A DNA stretch of 64,000 nt from Bufo bufo (lineage: Eukaryota; Chordata; Amphibia; Anura; Bufonidae). Position 1 is the first letter of the stretch. Each line of letters starts with the position of its first letter. This document shows, in pieces, positions 10,285 through 21,556 of this stretch. Position numbers and translations under genes: made by a program. The stretch is taken from the NCBI RefSeq assembly GCF_905171765.1, contig NC_053390.1:501557336-501621335 (forward strand), read 5' to 3'. Below the pieces are notes generated by a model. The model saw only the letters and a program-made list of their open reading frames with translations, had not been told where the DNA came from and made no database searches.

Positions 10285-11204
10285 AGTAAAACAAAAACAG
10301 TTGATTAGCTTTGGGAAACACAGGATCGTGCTGGCAAGCTAGCTAGGCCGGACGGCGAAAAATTATACTTGCATGGTGACAGATGAGGCCCTGCTAATTG
10401 CCAAGCGGCTTGAGAGGCTCTATCTATGAGTTGGCGCGAGGGGTTAATGAGGACACTTGTCGTAGTGGCAGGAGTGTTGGCCTCTCGGTGACTGTAAGAC
10501 AGGACTAGGGGAAGGGAGTGACAGGTGAGGCCCTCTCTATGCAACACGCGAGGCGGCTTACTAACGAGTGGCTCGATGGGCGGCTGTCTCTGAACGTTTG
10601 AGGCGGGGTGTTGGCCTCGCGGGACCACTAACTGATGGCGAAGCCAAGAGGGGGTAACCTAGTGGGATTATAGTGCCCCTAAAGCCAGCACGCTGACCCT
10701 AACGGGACCATCCGAAATGTAAGGAGAACCATCGTTTATGAGCAGGTGTACGTACCTGGTAGCAAGAAAATTCACTGGACATACGTGCAGTGCAAATATG
10801 TTTAAGCTTGACCGCCTAAAAAAGGGGGGGTAGACAGAAAGTAGTATGACGAGTGTGGACTGTGGTTTGAACCTTTAGCATGACCCCCAGAGGATCATAA
10901 ACGTGAGCCTGCGAGAATGCCATGCCTGTGCGGATGGTGTGAGAAATGAGGCCCGTGATGTGGCCGTATGATGTTGCGGAACGTGTGAGGGGTTAATGGG
11001 GACTGTGTGGGGGTTTATAAATATTTTTAATTTTAATTTTTTTTTTTTTTGGAGCGTGTGACCATGTACTATATGACGGGTTACTTGTGTCTATGATTCT
11101 CATTTATTTATTTTTTTTTTATTTATTTTATTTTATTTATTTATTTTTTTTTTTTTTTTTTTTATTTTGACCATGGTGCAATGTGGCGGGTTCTTGATTA
11201 TGTT
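10285..11204 (-). other. Ngaro-like element, long untranslated leader (3' half)
   Basis: No credible frame. Loosely repeated words such as GAGGGGTTAATG(A/G)GGAC and GAGGCCC occur at 10435-10640 and 10950-11010. T-rich runs occur at 11025-11165. Confidence 0.5.
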
Positions 11205-11960
11205 CGGGGAGCTGCTGGGGTGATTTTATCATGATGGGCTGTTGGAGGCAACGCTGGATGCCCCCCGGACTGTGCTGACTGTGCGGGTGGGGGCATGATG
11301 TAGAACGCCTGACCCAGAGCTCCGCCGGCCAGCCAGGAGGCCGGACAGACCTGGCGGCGGCTCCCCGCACCAGCCGCACCGTCGGACGGCCGCCGGGACA
11401 CCGCGCACGCGCCGACAACCCCGCCGCGCATGCGCAGTACCCCGGCCGCGCGTGCGCAGATCAGACAATGAGACGCGGCGGAACGGACCGGAGGCAGTGG
11501 GGGGGGGGGGCGCCTTGAAGCAGCGGTGCGCCCATCAATGCTGACCATGGAGGGAGGGTTCCAGTTTATGTAGGGGGGCTGCTGGGGTGGTTTTGATATG
11601 GAGGGTTTATTGTTTGGGGCGTGCTGGATGCCCCCCTGACTGCGCTGACTGCGCAGGAGGGGGCATGCTGTGGAGCCGCCCGACCCGGAGTTCCGCCGGC
11701 CAGGCTGAACCGGACCACCTGACGGCGGCTCCCCGCATCCGACGCACTGTGGACGGCCGCCGGGACACTGCGCATGCGCCGACCTATCGCCGCACATGCG
11801 CAGTACCCCGGCCGCGCATGCGCAGACCAGGCATCGGGACGCGGCCGCCATCGGCCGCGCGGCAGGAGGAGCGGCGGAACAGACCGGAGGCGGTGGGGAG
11901 GGGATGCCTGGAGCAGCGGTGTGCCCAGTGAAGTCGGTCATGGAGGGAGGGTGTGTACCG
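11205..11960 (-). promoter_or_regulatory. CpG-rich tandem duplication with NRF1-like palindromes
   Basis: Two copies of a unit of about 366 bp (from about 11205 and 11573) lie in the leader of the Ngaro-like element. Each copy has three GCGCATGCGC-type palindromes about 22 bp apart: 11402, 11425, 11447 and 11769, 11791, 11813. Those at 11425-11436 and 11813-11824 match the NRF1 consensus YGCGCAYGCGCR exactly. The other four have one mismatch. CpG is frequent here, unlike the rest of the window. I infer a CpG-island-like promoter for the element. Long frames across this block are GC artefacts. Confidence 0.6.
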
Positions 11961-12050
11961 TGCGCACCGCTACTGGTACTGGCAGCCGTGCAACATGAAG
12001 CAAAAGAGGAGGGGGGGGGGGCATGAATGTGAATGATTGTGGGGTGACAT

Positions 12051-12403
12051 GAAATGAACAGAAAATGGGGGATGAGCCCAGAAAACCACTGCCTGCATGC
12101 CGCAGGGGTGTTGACCGGAGTGGTGGTACGGTGTAGGTAAATTTATGCATGAACAAGACATGACAGAAATGAAATGCTGGTGACTTATGTGAGAAAGCCG
12201 TGACATTAGTGCAGCGTTTGGTGAAAGGAAATGAACAGAAATGGGGGATTAGCCCAGGAAACGACTGCATGCTTGCCGCAGGGGTGTTGACCGGAATAGT
12301 GGTACGGTGTAGACAAATTTGTGCATGAACAAGGCGTGACAGAAATGAAATACTGGTGACTTGTACGAGAAAAGCCGTGACATTGGTGCAGCGTTTGGTG
12401 AAT
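12051..12403. repeat. Two tandem copies of a 177-bp unit
   Basis: Units begin GAAATGAACAGAAA at 12051 and 12228 and include GCCGCAGGGGTGTTGACCGG and GTGGTACGGTGTAG. A third start (GAAATGAACC) is at 12404. The array lies between A1 and the CpG-rich block, so it belongs to the 5' leader of the Ngaro-like element. Confidence 0.85.
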
Positions 12404-12619
12404 GAAATGAACCGCTACAGGGGGCAACCGTGAGGCCCCGGCTGTACCGTATGGATGACTTATAGTTCAACGGGCAAACGCGACCTACAGTGAACCGAGT
12501 GAAGCCGGAAAAATAGAACCAAAATGCTCCAAATCCAGAAACTGATGGCAACGAAAAACTCGCAAAAATTCAGCTGCTCGCAGGTAACTCCCCAGAAACT
12601 CCACAAGCGACTTCCTCTC

Positions 12620-12731
12620 TCAAAGCTCAGACCTCAGATGGAGCAGGAGCCAGGTAAGGGGAGTGCCCTAAATAGGCTGGAGGCGGACCTCAGCCCCTCC
12701 CACAAATCCAGGCAAATTGCCTTAATACTTG
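12620..12731 (-). repeat. Split direct repeat A1
   Basis: 112 bp, identical by eye to A2. It forms the 5' end of the Ngaro-like element. The next base, 12732, resumes the LINE. Confidence 0.93.
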
Positions 12732-13390
12732 CCAAGTTGATGCCCAATCACTCAGTGTTCAAGTCAGCTTGTAGTTTATGGACATCTTCCATAGACTGTA
12801 CAGTACTACACTACTTAGTGTAATCTGCAAACATTGAAACGGTGCTATTAATTCCATCCTCAATATTATTAATAAATTAATTAAATAATCGGGTACCCAG
12901 CACTCTACCTTAGGGTACACCACTTATAACCCGGACCATTCTGAATAGGAATCATTAACCATGACTCTCTTGTCACGGTCCTTCAGCCAGTTTTTAATCC
13001 AATTACAAACTATACTTTCCAAGCCTATAGACCTTATTTTACATATTAAACGTCTATGATGGACAGTATCAAATGCCTTTGCAAAATCCAGAAACACAAC
13101 ATCCACAGTCGCCCCTCTGTCCAGGCTTCTACTCATCTCCTGATAAAAACAAATCAGGTTAGTCAGAGAACTTCTATAAACCCATGCTGGCTATCATGAT
13201 ATTATTAACCGTCTCATATTCCTGTATATATAGTCCCTTTAGAGTCCTTCAAACATTTTCCCACAACAGAAGTTAAATTAACTGGTCTATTATTACCTGT
13301 GGAGGACCTAGATCCCATTGAATATGGGCACCACATTTGCCTTGTGCCAGTCACTTGGCACTGTGTACCAGTCCCTAGAGAATGTTTAAA
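12732..13390 (-). pseudogene. LINE ORF2 reverse transcriptase, fingers and palm
   Basis: Minus-strand blocks typical of CR1/L2 RT: NNRPVNLTSVVGK at about 13250, then VDVVFLDFAKAFDTVHHRRL at about 13050-13100. SEWSGL follows and MFADYTK is near 12840. The catalytic FADD has become FADY, followed shortly by a stop. Several frame changes are present. The frame continues into 7596 if the Ngaro element is removed. Confidence 0.88.
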
Positions 13391-14023
13391 AATATTGACT
13401 TTGATTCGAATTTCAGGAAAAATTCTATTCACCACGAATTCAAATTTCCTTGAACTTCGTGGTAATGAATCATTTTTTTTTATTTTTAAGAAGCCCAGGA
13501 ATGCAATATGACCCATAATGCCGTGCAGATAGCCATCCCCTGTTATGTGACAAGATTGGATAGGAACAGTGTAGGAAGATCATAGGGAGAATTTTTATAC
13601 ACTGTAGGGAAAGCATAGAAAGAGGAGGATGGAGAGGAGCTTGGACGGGTGGGGGATGTGGCTAATGAGTAGCTTTAGTCTGCTACATTACCACAGTCCC
13701 ACAACAGACTGCTGTGTCCGTCCTCCTTTTCGCTCCATTACAACACACAGCTAATATCTTATCAGCTGTACTTAAGATCGTAATTTATTACAGCCAGGCT
13801 GGTTAGGAGGGCTGAGAGAGCTCTTTAGCTAACTGCACTGAACCTTTTATGCATCTCATCCCAGCTGTGTTATGAGGATGGTCTTTGTCTGTGCTAGTAG
13901 AGTTGCTGTCATTTTATTTCTCCTGATGCTTGTTATAAATAATGAATGCTAATAATATTTATGTATTTTCAGTAATTGTATTTTCTTAATTCCCGGAGAA
14001 CCCCTTTAATCTGTTATGTTATA
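13391..14023. other. Unassigned sequence
   Basis: 13391-13500 is rich in TTCGAATTTC/GAATTC words, resembling the AT-rich repeat at 17281-17690. The rest (AGGAGG- and T-rich) shows no gene. Confidence 0.4.
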
Positions 14024-15472
14024 CAGGGTAGGCCATTTATATGGATTCACCTTAATAAAATGGGAATGGTTGGTGATATTAACTTCCTGTTTGTGGCACA
14101 TTAGTATATGTGAGGGGGGAAACTTTTCAAGATGGGTGGTGACCATGGCGGCCATTTTGAAGTCGGCCATTTTGAATCCAACTTTTGTTTTTTCAATAGG
14201 AAGAGGGTCATGTGACACATCAAACTTATTGGGAATTTCACAAGAAAAACAATGGTGTGCTTGGTTTTAACGTAACTTTATTCTTTCATGAGTTATTTCC
14301 AAGTTTCTGACCACTTATAAAATGTGTTCAATGTGCTGCCCATTGTGTTGGATTGTCAATGCAACCCTCTTATCCCACTCTTGACACACTGATAGCAACA
14401 CCGCAGGAGAAATGCTAGCACAGGCTTCCAGTATCCGTAGTTTCAGGTGCTGCACATCTCGTATCTTCACAGCATAGACAATTGCCTTCAGATGACCCCA
14501 AAGATAAAAGGCTAAGGGGGTCACTGGATATGCGAAATTGCTACATGATGATGTGTTTCCCTCTTTATGCACTGAAGCTGGCACGTTCCCTGAGTTTTTC
14601 CAGCAAGATGGTGCACCCACCACCACATTATGGGTGTCAGGTCCGAGCATTACAGTTTCCTGGAAAGTGGATTGGTCGTCGTGGGCCAGTTGAATGTCCC
14701 CCAAGGTCTCCCGATCTGACCCCCTTAGACTTTTATCTTTGGGGTCATCTGAAGGCAATAGTCTATGCTGTGAAGATACGAGATGTGCAGCACCTGAAAC
14801 TACGGATACTGGAAGCCTGTGCTAGCATTTCTCCTGCGGTGTTGCTATCAGTGTGTGAAGAGTGGGAGAAGAGGGTTGCATTGACAATCCAACACAATGG
14901 GCAGCACATTGAACACATTTTATAAGTGGTCAGAAACTTGGAAATAACTCATGAAAGAATAAAGTTACGTTAAAACCAAGCACACTATTGTTTTTCTTGT
15001 GAAATTCCCAATAAGTTTGATGTGTCACATGACCCTCTTCCTATTGAAAAAACAAAAGTTGGATTCAAAATGGCCGACTTCAAAATGGCCACCATGGTCA
15101 CCACCTTTTGTTTTTGAGTGGGAGAAGAGGGTTGCATTGACAATCCAACACAATGGGCAGCACATTGAACACATTTTATAAGTGGTCAGAAACTTGTAAA
15201 TAACTCATGAAAGAATAAAGTTACGTTAAAACCAAGCACACCATTATTTTTCTTCTGAAATTCCCAATAAGTTTGATGTGTCACATGACCCTCTTCCTAT
15301 TGAAAAAACAAAAGTTGGATTCAAAATTACCGACTTCAAAATGGCCGCCATGGTCACCACCCATCTTGAAAAGTTTCCGCCCTCACATATACTAATGTGC
15401 CACAAACAGGAAGTTAATATCACCAACCATTCCCATTTTATTAAGGTGTATCCATATAAATGGCCCACCCTG
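14024..15472. mobile_element. Mariner-type element rearranged into a foldback
   Basis: Terminal inverted repeats CAGGGTAGGCCATTTATATG (14024) and its partner ending CCACCCTG (15472) are flanked by TA at 14022-14023 and 15473-15474. The first 490 bp are an inverted copy of the 3' half of the element, so transposase sequence appears on both strands. The 3' 250 bp is also partly duplicated in tandem (14858-15107 and 15117-15368). The element behaves as a 1.45-kb palindrome-like derivative of a larger autonomous transposon. Confidence 0.85.
14482..14925 (+). pseudogene. Mariner-like transposase, C-terminal fragment
   Basis: The plus strand encodes FQQDGAP (in a neighbouring frame) and then GKWIGRRGPVECPPRSPDLT and PLDFYLWGHLKAIVYA, ending HNGQHIEHIL. 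The final catalytic residue is Asp (PLDF). The Asp-to-Asp distance is about 39-41 residues but is blurred by a frameshift. This is close to DD41D mariner-like families. The same C-terminus is encoded on the minus strand at 14315-14510 by the inverted arm. Only a fragment survives. Confidence 0.8.
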
Positions 15473-15474
15473 TA

Positions 15475-15850
15475 CATTCGCTTAACCTGTGTATTGTGTA
15501 TTTCCGATGTAGCCTGTGCTATATGATCCTATTATTCCGAAATGGCAGAGATTCCTAGATGGGATGAACCACAACTAGCTCCCTACCAACTTCTATCTGA
15601 AGCCCTATCTATCTCTCCTGTATAGTATCTATTTGAACCCTTCTACTACCTAGAGCAATTGGATTTCTCTACTTCACTCTACATATCTCTCTTAATTCTC
15701 TTTTATCCCGTATCGCTCCAGTACCGCTCCTGGGATATTTACCCTCGCTCTTTCCTCAAAGTGTTGCATTCTATCTCCTACGTATGTGGGCATGGTGTTG
15801 TGAACTCAATTTTCTATAAGCAACCGTTCTTCCACAAAGCAGTTCTTTAA
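15475..15850. other. Unassigned, possibly 3' flank of the Penelope-like fragment
   Basis: No gene recognised. CT-rich sequence with no clear repeat. Confidence 0.4.
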
Positions 15851-16215
15851 AACATACACACAGACTTTATGTCCCATTCAATATTTAAGCCATTAGGCTG
15901 CAAAGTTCCCTTGTTGTAAATTCATTCAGCCTCCTTTTTATTCATATGTTTCACTGGGTCACCTCCTCTCCATTTGTTCTGCACATGTTTCACTCCCATA
16001 AATCTTAAACCTATTGTTTTTTTTGGTGATGTTTTTTTAAAATGTGCAGATACGCTATATGTGTCTAATCCCTTTCTGATATTTCTGATGTGTTCACCAA
16101 TCCTAGTTTTCTCAAGGTCCTGCACACATATTGGAGTTTACATGGACACTCCAAAACATATATTATTTTTTATTAGTTTATTCAAATTATTAAGGAGGAA
16201 GTTGGGACCTACTTC
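15851..16215 (-). pseudogene. Penelope-like element, GIY-YIG endonuclease fragment
   Basis: The minus strand encodes RIGEHIRNIRKGLDTYSVSA, then FMGVKHVQNKWRGGDPVKHM and, after a stop, TLQPNGLNIEWDI. This block order matches the C-terminal half of the GIY-YIG endonuclease domain of Penelope-like retroelements. The GIY-YIG core itself is not visible, and stops interrupt the frame. No RT part is nearby. Confidence 0.75.
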
Positions 16216-17280
16216 CTGAAAGCATCCTGCTGCTTACTAGGACTGCAACCCAGGAATACCAATATAACTTTATGAAAAGCACCAAATTTGATAATGATTT
16301 GCACAACAATTTTGGTGCAAAATACAGCTCTAAAGTCAGAGGCGTACACAGATCTTATCCATAGCAAAACTTAGTATGGGCCTTCCTGACCCACCCAGCT
16401 TCCCAATACGCATACATCAATCACACCCAGGCACACAGAGCAACATCACAGATTTCTAATGAATTTACTTTTTTTTATTAAACAAAATTTTAATTAAAAA
16501 AAATTGTAATAAACGTACATTCTTGACCTCACCTACTTTTTCTAACTTCTATTGTCAGTACAGTGGAACACGTGCTTCATAAATCTGGCTTTTATTCCGA
16601 CATATTTCTTAATATATTCATGCTAGACAATTCACATAAATACATTGATAAATCTCCTGCTTACCATTTCTTACTCATGGGGAGCTCAGCTAGGAATTTA
16701 TGCAGTTACAATTGACTGAAATTTAAGCTGTAATAATCTGTTGGCACTGAGCTCCCCCTAGTGGTGGCTGCATGAAAATGCAGTGTATTCACATCGAAAA
16801 GAGAAAATGTTTATCACCGGGTCCCCTCCCTTCAGGCCACCATTGCAGTTACGTGGTCGGACTCCATTAAAGGTACTCCACTGTCTAAATTAAACCAACC
16901 AAGAGGTTGTATAAGTACAATAAAAGCATGTAACATGTCTGTTATGTCTTGCCAAATCTATCACACATCATGAGCCACAGTGATTACCATGGCACATCTT
17001 ATTTTTTTGTCATCTAGACTTATGCTGGCTTAATTTTAAATGGTAATAATACATTTGTCCCATTGAAGAATTTTGGTAATAAAATTGTAGCATATGCAAC
17101 ATGTAACTTTTTATTGTAATGTAAAACTATGGGTTACTGTATTTGCTGTATGAGATTCAGCAGCTGTATATTGGAGTCATCTGAATAGCTAACTCAGGAA
17201 ATGATGACACATAGTTGAGAGCCAGGGTTAATCTGTAACTGAGCAATTTAGTCCAGATATATGCGCCTTATTCATGATAT
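16216..17280. other. Unassigned sequence
   Basis: No gene. GGAGCTCAGCTAGG near 16680 and CACTGAGCTCCCCCTAGTGG near 16745 form an inverted GAGCTC pair that may be a short old repeat. Confidence 0.4.
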
Positions 17281-17690
17281 CCCCTGAGATTTGAGAACCA
17301 ACAGATCTGTGATGAGCGGCAGGGGCAATATTGAAATTCGCAATATTTCGTGAATATTTGGGTGAATATTCGTCATATATTCGAGAATACATGATCTCCA
17401 GTTATTATTTTCTTGATTGCGAAAATCTATCAGCAATTGAAAAATTTGCAATAAAAATTCATGATACGAAAATTTGCGATCAACACTTCTCCTAAAGTCA
17501 AAGATTTTGTAGCCTTCTCCTTGGCCCACAAGCAAGAAGCAGTGAGGGATCATGGGCACTGATGAAAAAAAATCTAGAATGTTTGCGATTACGAAGATAT
17601 AACACTATATTCTAGATATTCTCGAATTCTCGAAGTGCCAATATTCGCTATAAAAATCTGCGATTAGAATATTTGCGATCAACACTAATC
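17281..17690. repeat. AT-rich repeat of GAATATTCG-type words
   Basis: Repeated GCAATATTTCG, GAATATTCG, TTGCGAT and their complements create many small hairpins. Non-coding. Confidence 0.5.
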
Positions 17691-17982
17691 ATTACTCTCT
17701 TGATGCTTGCAACATTTCTTGATTCTGTTTAGTGGTGTTTTATAGCTCCATAACTTTTATTTTACGTCTAACTTGTGTTAACACATAAAATGTTGTCATT
17801 TGGTATGAAATACATTCATTTTCATTGTAAAGCTATTGGGTGTGAATTGCAAAGTGAATATGATTCTATTACGGCCATGTTAATTTTGACATGGTTATTC
17901 AAAGAACATTGATGCTATTCCTAATTGTAAACATTATATGTCCCTGTTCTCAGTGAGGTTCACATTCTAATTTCCATTTCTT
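17691..17982. other. Unassigned sequence
   Basis: AT-rich sequence with nothing recognised. Confidence 0.4.
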
Positions 17983-18322
17983 AAGGCCCTTGTACATGGA
18001 TTGAAGATTGGGGCAATTATCATGGTGAGTGCTACAATCACTGGATCCTAATAATTGCCCTGTGTAAACATGCCATCGGGTACCCAATAAAAGTGTTCAA
18101 CAATTGTTATACATAAGATCACCATTTGCCAGCAGCAGTTCGTCCAATGTAAACATGGATGTGCTGCCAACAAACAAGAAATCTCTATGGGGTCAATTGA
18201 TTGCAAAGATTATTGCTTCATGTAAATACAGCTATCACCTCCACTCATGATTAGGCAATTATCAGGAATGCCGAACTTGTTCCTAATAATTGCCTCTGCA
18301 TTGGTCCGTGTAAAAGGACCTT
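17983..18322. mobile_element. MITE of about 340 bp
   Basis: Ends are inverted with drift: AAGGCCCTTGTACATGGATT at the left and TCCGTGTAAAAGGACCTTTA at the right. Inner blocks GGGCAATTATCA and TAATTGCCTCTGC, and TAATAATTGCCCTGTG, pair as well. Non-coding. Confidence 0.6.
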
Positions 18323-18369
18323 TAGACACACAGGTAAACATGCTGGGACCAATTTTATAGGGTTTTAAT

Positions 18370-18535
18370 AAACCTATCAGTGTGTTTTAGGAGTGTAGGA
18401 AACGAAAGAACCCAGAGGAAACCCAAACATGGCATGGACATACAAATTCGAGGCAGACATTGTCCTTTGGATTTGGACCCAGGACCCCAAGTCCCTAAAA
18501 GCAGCAGTGGCAATCCTTACTGCTCATAACTGAAC
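18370..18535. repeat. Old SINE-like repeat fragment
   Basis: The words GTAGGAAACGAAAGAACCCAG, GAGGAAACCCAAACATGG and GGATTTGGACCCAGGACCCC resemble a widespread vertebrate repeat with a tRNA-like T-arm box. It is degraded, and the family is not named. Confidence 0.4.
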
Positions 18536-19032
18536 ACATTTAGAATCCTTCAACGTAACTGCTCATCCTCTCTTTGTGTCTTTGTTTTTCCTAAACATCA
18601 ATAAAAGATTATGAAAGAGTATTTATAAAAGAACGGTGACATAATATCCAGACAGATCCCTTACATTTTATGAGGTAAGGTTAACATTAGTATTATTACC
18701 CTTAGCAGCTGCTTATTAAGATAACAACTGTCAGCATTGACCCAGGAAGCTGCATTGCACATTGATTTCAACATGGACTGTTTCCACTCATTAGCAGTGT
18801 CAGCCAGACGCCCTGGGGCCCCCCTCTACTCAGTGTTATCAGGAAACATTACCAGAACTGGCCTGAGAACATAGATGGATATATTTAATTAAAGACATGA
18901 AGACCAGAATTAAGTACAAGTCACATCATCTATTACTGAGAAATAATATTCCTTTTCCCCTGCTGGGAAATAGAAATGTACATTCTGAGTTATTCAGGCT
19001 AATAACTGCTTTTTTGCCAGGTGTCTACAGCA
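18536..19032. other. Unassigned sequence
   Basis: No gene or repeat recognised. Confidence 0.4.
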
Positions 19033-19260
19033 ACTTTTAAAGGGGTTCTCCAGGCATTTTAAGTAGTCGCTCCTTTATACTATCTTGTGAAAGGAAGATT
19101 GGTTAGTCCTTCTGCCCAGGTCTTGACAGGATGTGTGCCCTTCTCTTCCTGTCCAGCTGCTTTTACTATTATGCAGCTGGCAGAACTGTATAAAGGTGAT
19201 TATTATTTTTTTTTAGTTTACACACTTAAAATTTTTTTGTGTCTCAGACAACCCCTTTAA
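19033..19260. mobile_element. Short MITE with TTAAAGGGGTT ends
   Basis: The left end TTTTAAAGGGGTTCTCC is matched by GACAACCCCTTTAA at the right. The interior has an inverted CAGCTGC pair near 19150-19180. The ends may carry a TTAA target, but TTAA also belongs to the palindromic end, so the superfamily stays open. Confidence 0.55.
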
Positions 19261-20911
19261 TGCAGTTGTCTGAAATTAGGAAGCGCTATGCCGCTTTCTG
19301 TCCCGGCTCGGTGGTCATGTGACCGTCGGGGCTGGGGCAGTGCAGGAGCTGACGGGTCTTCCATAGACCTCGATCAGCCCTGCACTGAGGCTGTGCAGTA
19401 TAGTATTATGCTGTACACGCTCTCTGGGGGGTGTATTTCCACTGTAACTGGGACTACTATGTCAGCCCCAGTTACAGGAGAAATCAATAGTAAAAAAGAA
19501 GTTAAATGTCCCCCAGAGGTCTTGTATGACCTTATGGGGGACACTAAGTGTAAAAATTTGTTTTGGAAAAAAAGTTTCACATTGAAAAAAAAAATTCCCC
19601 CTAAATCCGTTATTTAAAAAATGTTCAAAATAGAAGAAAAAAAAAATAGACATATTTGGTATCACCACGTCCGCAACGACCAGCTTTATAATAATAATCA
19701 TATGATCTACCCTTATCAGGTGAACGCTGTAAAAAAAAAAAAATATATAAACATTGTGCCAAAACATAATGTTAATCAATCAAAAAGTTGTATGTACCCC
19801 AAAATGGTAGCAATCAAAACGTCACCTCATCCCGGAAAAAATTAGCCCCCACACAAAACCATAGCCAGGAAAAAAAAAATATATGGCTCTAAAAAAAATT
19901 GCAACACAAAAACATGATTTTTTTTTCTTAAAATGCTCTTATTGTGTAAAATGTAAAAAAATAAATAGACATATTTGGTATTGCTGCGTCCGTAACAATT
20001 GGCTCTACAAAAATATCACATGGTCCACCCCATCAAGTGAATGGTGTCACCTCACCAAAAACATAATGTCAATCAATCAAAAGTCGTATGTACCCCAAAA
20101 TGGTAGCAATAATAACGTCACCTCTTCCCACAAAAAACAAGCCCTCACACGAGACTACAGCCAGAAAAATGAAAAAAATAATATGGCTCTAAGAAAATGC
20201 CAACAGAAAAACATTATATTTTTTCTAAAAATGTTTTTATTGTGTAAAACGTAAAAAAAAAAAAAATTGACATATTTGGTACCATTGCGTTCGTAATGAC
20301 CGGATCTATAAAATATCACATGATCAACCCCATCAAGTAAACGGTATAGAAAAGAATAGAAAAATGACACCAAACTACTTTTTTGGGACTTCACCTCCCA
20401 AAAATGAGATAAAAAGCAACCAGAAAGCCAAATGTACCCCAAAATGGTGCCAATAAAAACTACAGCTTGTCCCGCACAAAATAAGCCCTCACGCAACCAT
20501 GACAGAAAATTCCATATTAGAAAATCCAGATGCCGCTCCAGAGCCCTGGCGTATTCCCAAATAACAGTTTACGACCGCAGTTAGGGTCTTACTGTATTTA
20601 GGAAAAAGTGGGTAGCAAATTGTGGGGGGATATTCTGTTATCTTTTGTGAAAAAGAAAGTTTTGGCCTATAGCACCATTTTCTTGTAAAATAAAAAAAAA
20701 ATATTTTTCATTTTCACACCCAAGTATTAAAAATTCTATGAAACACCTGTTGGGTGGTGTAGTTTACAAAATGTGTTAATTTTGGGGGCGGTTTCACTGT
20801 GGGGGTACCTCAGGGTCTCTTAAATGCAGCATGGTGCCCAAAGACCGCTCCAGCAAAATCTGCCCTCCAAAACCATATGGCGATCCTTGCCTTCTGTGCC
20901 CTGTCTGGTGC

Positions 20912-21556
20912 TGTCACTACCAGAGCTTTGGGACGTTCTCACAGCTCTGTTTCTCCACCCCTGTGATGATGTCACTACTAGAGCTGGGAGGAGTTCTCAC
21001 TGCTCTGTTTACTTTTGGTTTCCTTCCTCCCAGCTGTTCCTCATGCGTTTGATTTCCCTCTCTTTATATCACCCCTCCTCCTATTGTAGGGCGTGGATTA
21101 TAGTTCTCATTTCAGTTGTAGCTCTTACTTTAGTATCTTCACTTGTAGCTATCAGTTCACTGGACCTGTGTTCTGCTGCAGCAAGCACTCCGGATATTGC
21201 CAGCTGTCCTTGGATCCATCTTCTCTGCGGCTGCAACACCTTCAGCTAAGTGTACAGACATTGTTGTGTACCTGATTATTTTCTGACTGGATCTGAGGTG
21301 GCCACGGTTCCCTCCATATACTGAGTAGGGCACCGGTGGCCGTGCCCCTTCCACTATTGTAGGGGTTACAGTGGTCATTAGTCTTAGGTACGTGGGCATG
21401 CCTCGTTCCGCCATTTGGATCCGGGCATGTGCTTTAGCAGCATAGGGAGAGCTTTGAGGGTCTGACAGGGGTCACCCTTTATCCTCCCTAGTTTGGGTCC
21501 GGTCAGTAGCTCTTTTACTGTGTATACTATTGTTGCTCACATACAGCCGTGACAGG
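20912..21556 (+). mobile_element. Solo LTR with 5-bp target duplication
   Basis: A 645-bp LTR with TGTCACTACC ... CAGCCGTGACA ends, flanked on both sides by GGTGC (20907-20911 and 21557-21561). A TATA-like TTTATATCACC at about 21062 suggests plus orientation. The host sequence is the TTAA-flanked repeat, which resumes exactly beyond the duplication. Its end sequence (GTGACA) matches the chromodomain gypsy LTRs in this window. A 141-codon frame inside it is spurious. Confidence 0.9.

Larger units (their letters stand above)
7597..12731 (-). mobile_element. Ngaro-like tyrosine-recombinase retrotransposon
   Basis: The element is read on the minus strand. The order is A1 (12731-12620), a CpG-rich leader, an ORF with gag-like and RT/RNase H parts, a tyrosine recombinase, B1 (7990-7879), A2 (7878-7767), a 58-bp spacer and B2 (7708-7597). 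This A1-ORFs-B1-A2-B2 arrangement is the split direct repeat that defines Ngaro/PAT-type elements. DIRS1 instead has inverted ends. Each pair is 112 bp and looks identical by eye, implying recent movement. It sits in a LINE with no target-site duplication, as expected for recombinase-mediated insertion of a circular intermediate. The coding part is defective. Confidence 0.92.
6850..13390 (-). mobile_element. CR1/L2-type LINE, split by a Ngaro-like insertion
   Basis: A 5'-truncated non-LTR retrotransposon on the minus strand. Its 3' end is at about 6850-6900, where the minus strand reads GGTTGAACTTGATGGACTTA and then a TATGT-like tail, the typical 3' end of vertebrate CR1/L2 elements. Reverse transcriptase sequence lies on both sides of the 7597-12731 insertion. 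Joining 7596 to 12732 gives one open frame across the join. The upstream limit is about 13390, after which similarity stops. Confidence 0.85.

Noticed and set aside
11198..11941. Minus-strand open frame of 247 codons in the GC-rich block
   Set aside because: Pro/Ala/Gly/Arg-rich in all frames, repeated with the 366-bp duplication and overlapped by other long frames; high GC makes chance openness likely.
18370..18535. Functional tRNA or SINE gene
   Set aside because: Only one tRNA-like box is recognisable, there is no cloverleaf, and no target duplication or A-rich tail was found.
20824..21249. Plus-strand frame of 141 codons
   Set aside because: It starts in the TTAA repeat and runs into the solo LTR across its boundary, so it cannot be an ancestral gene.
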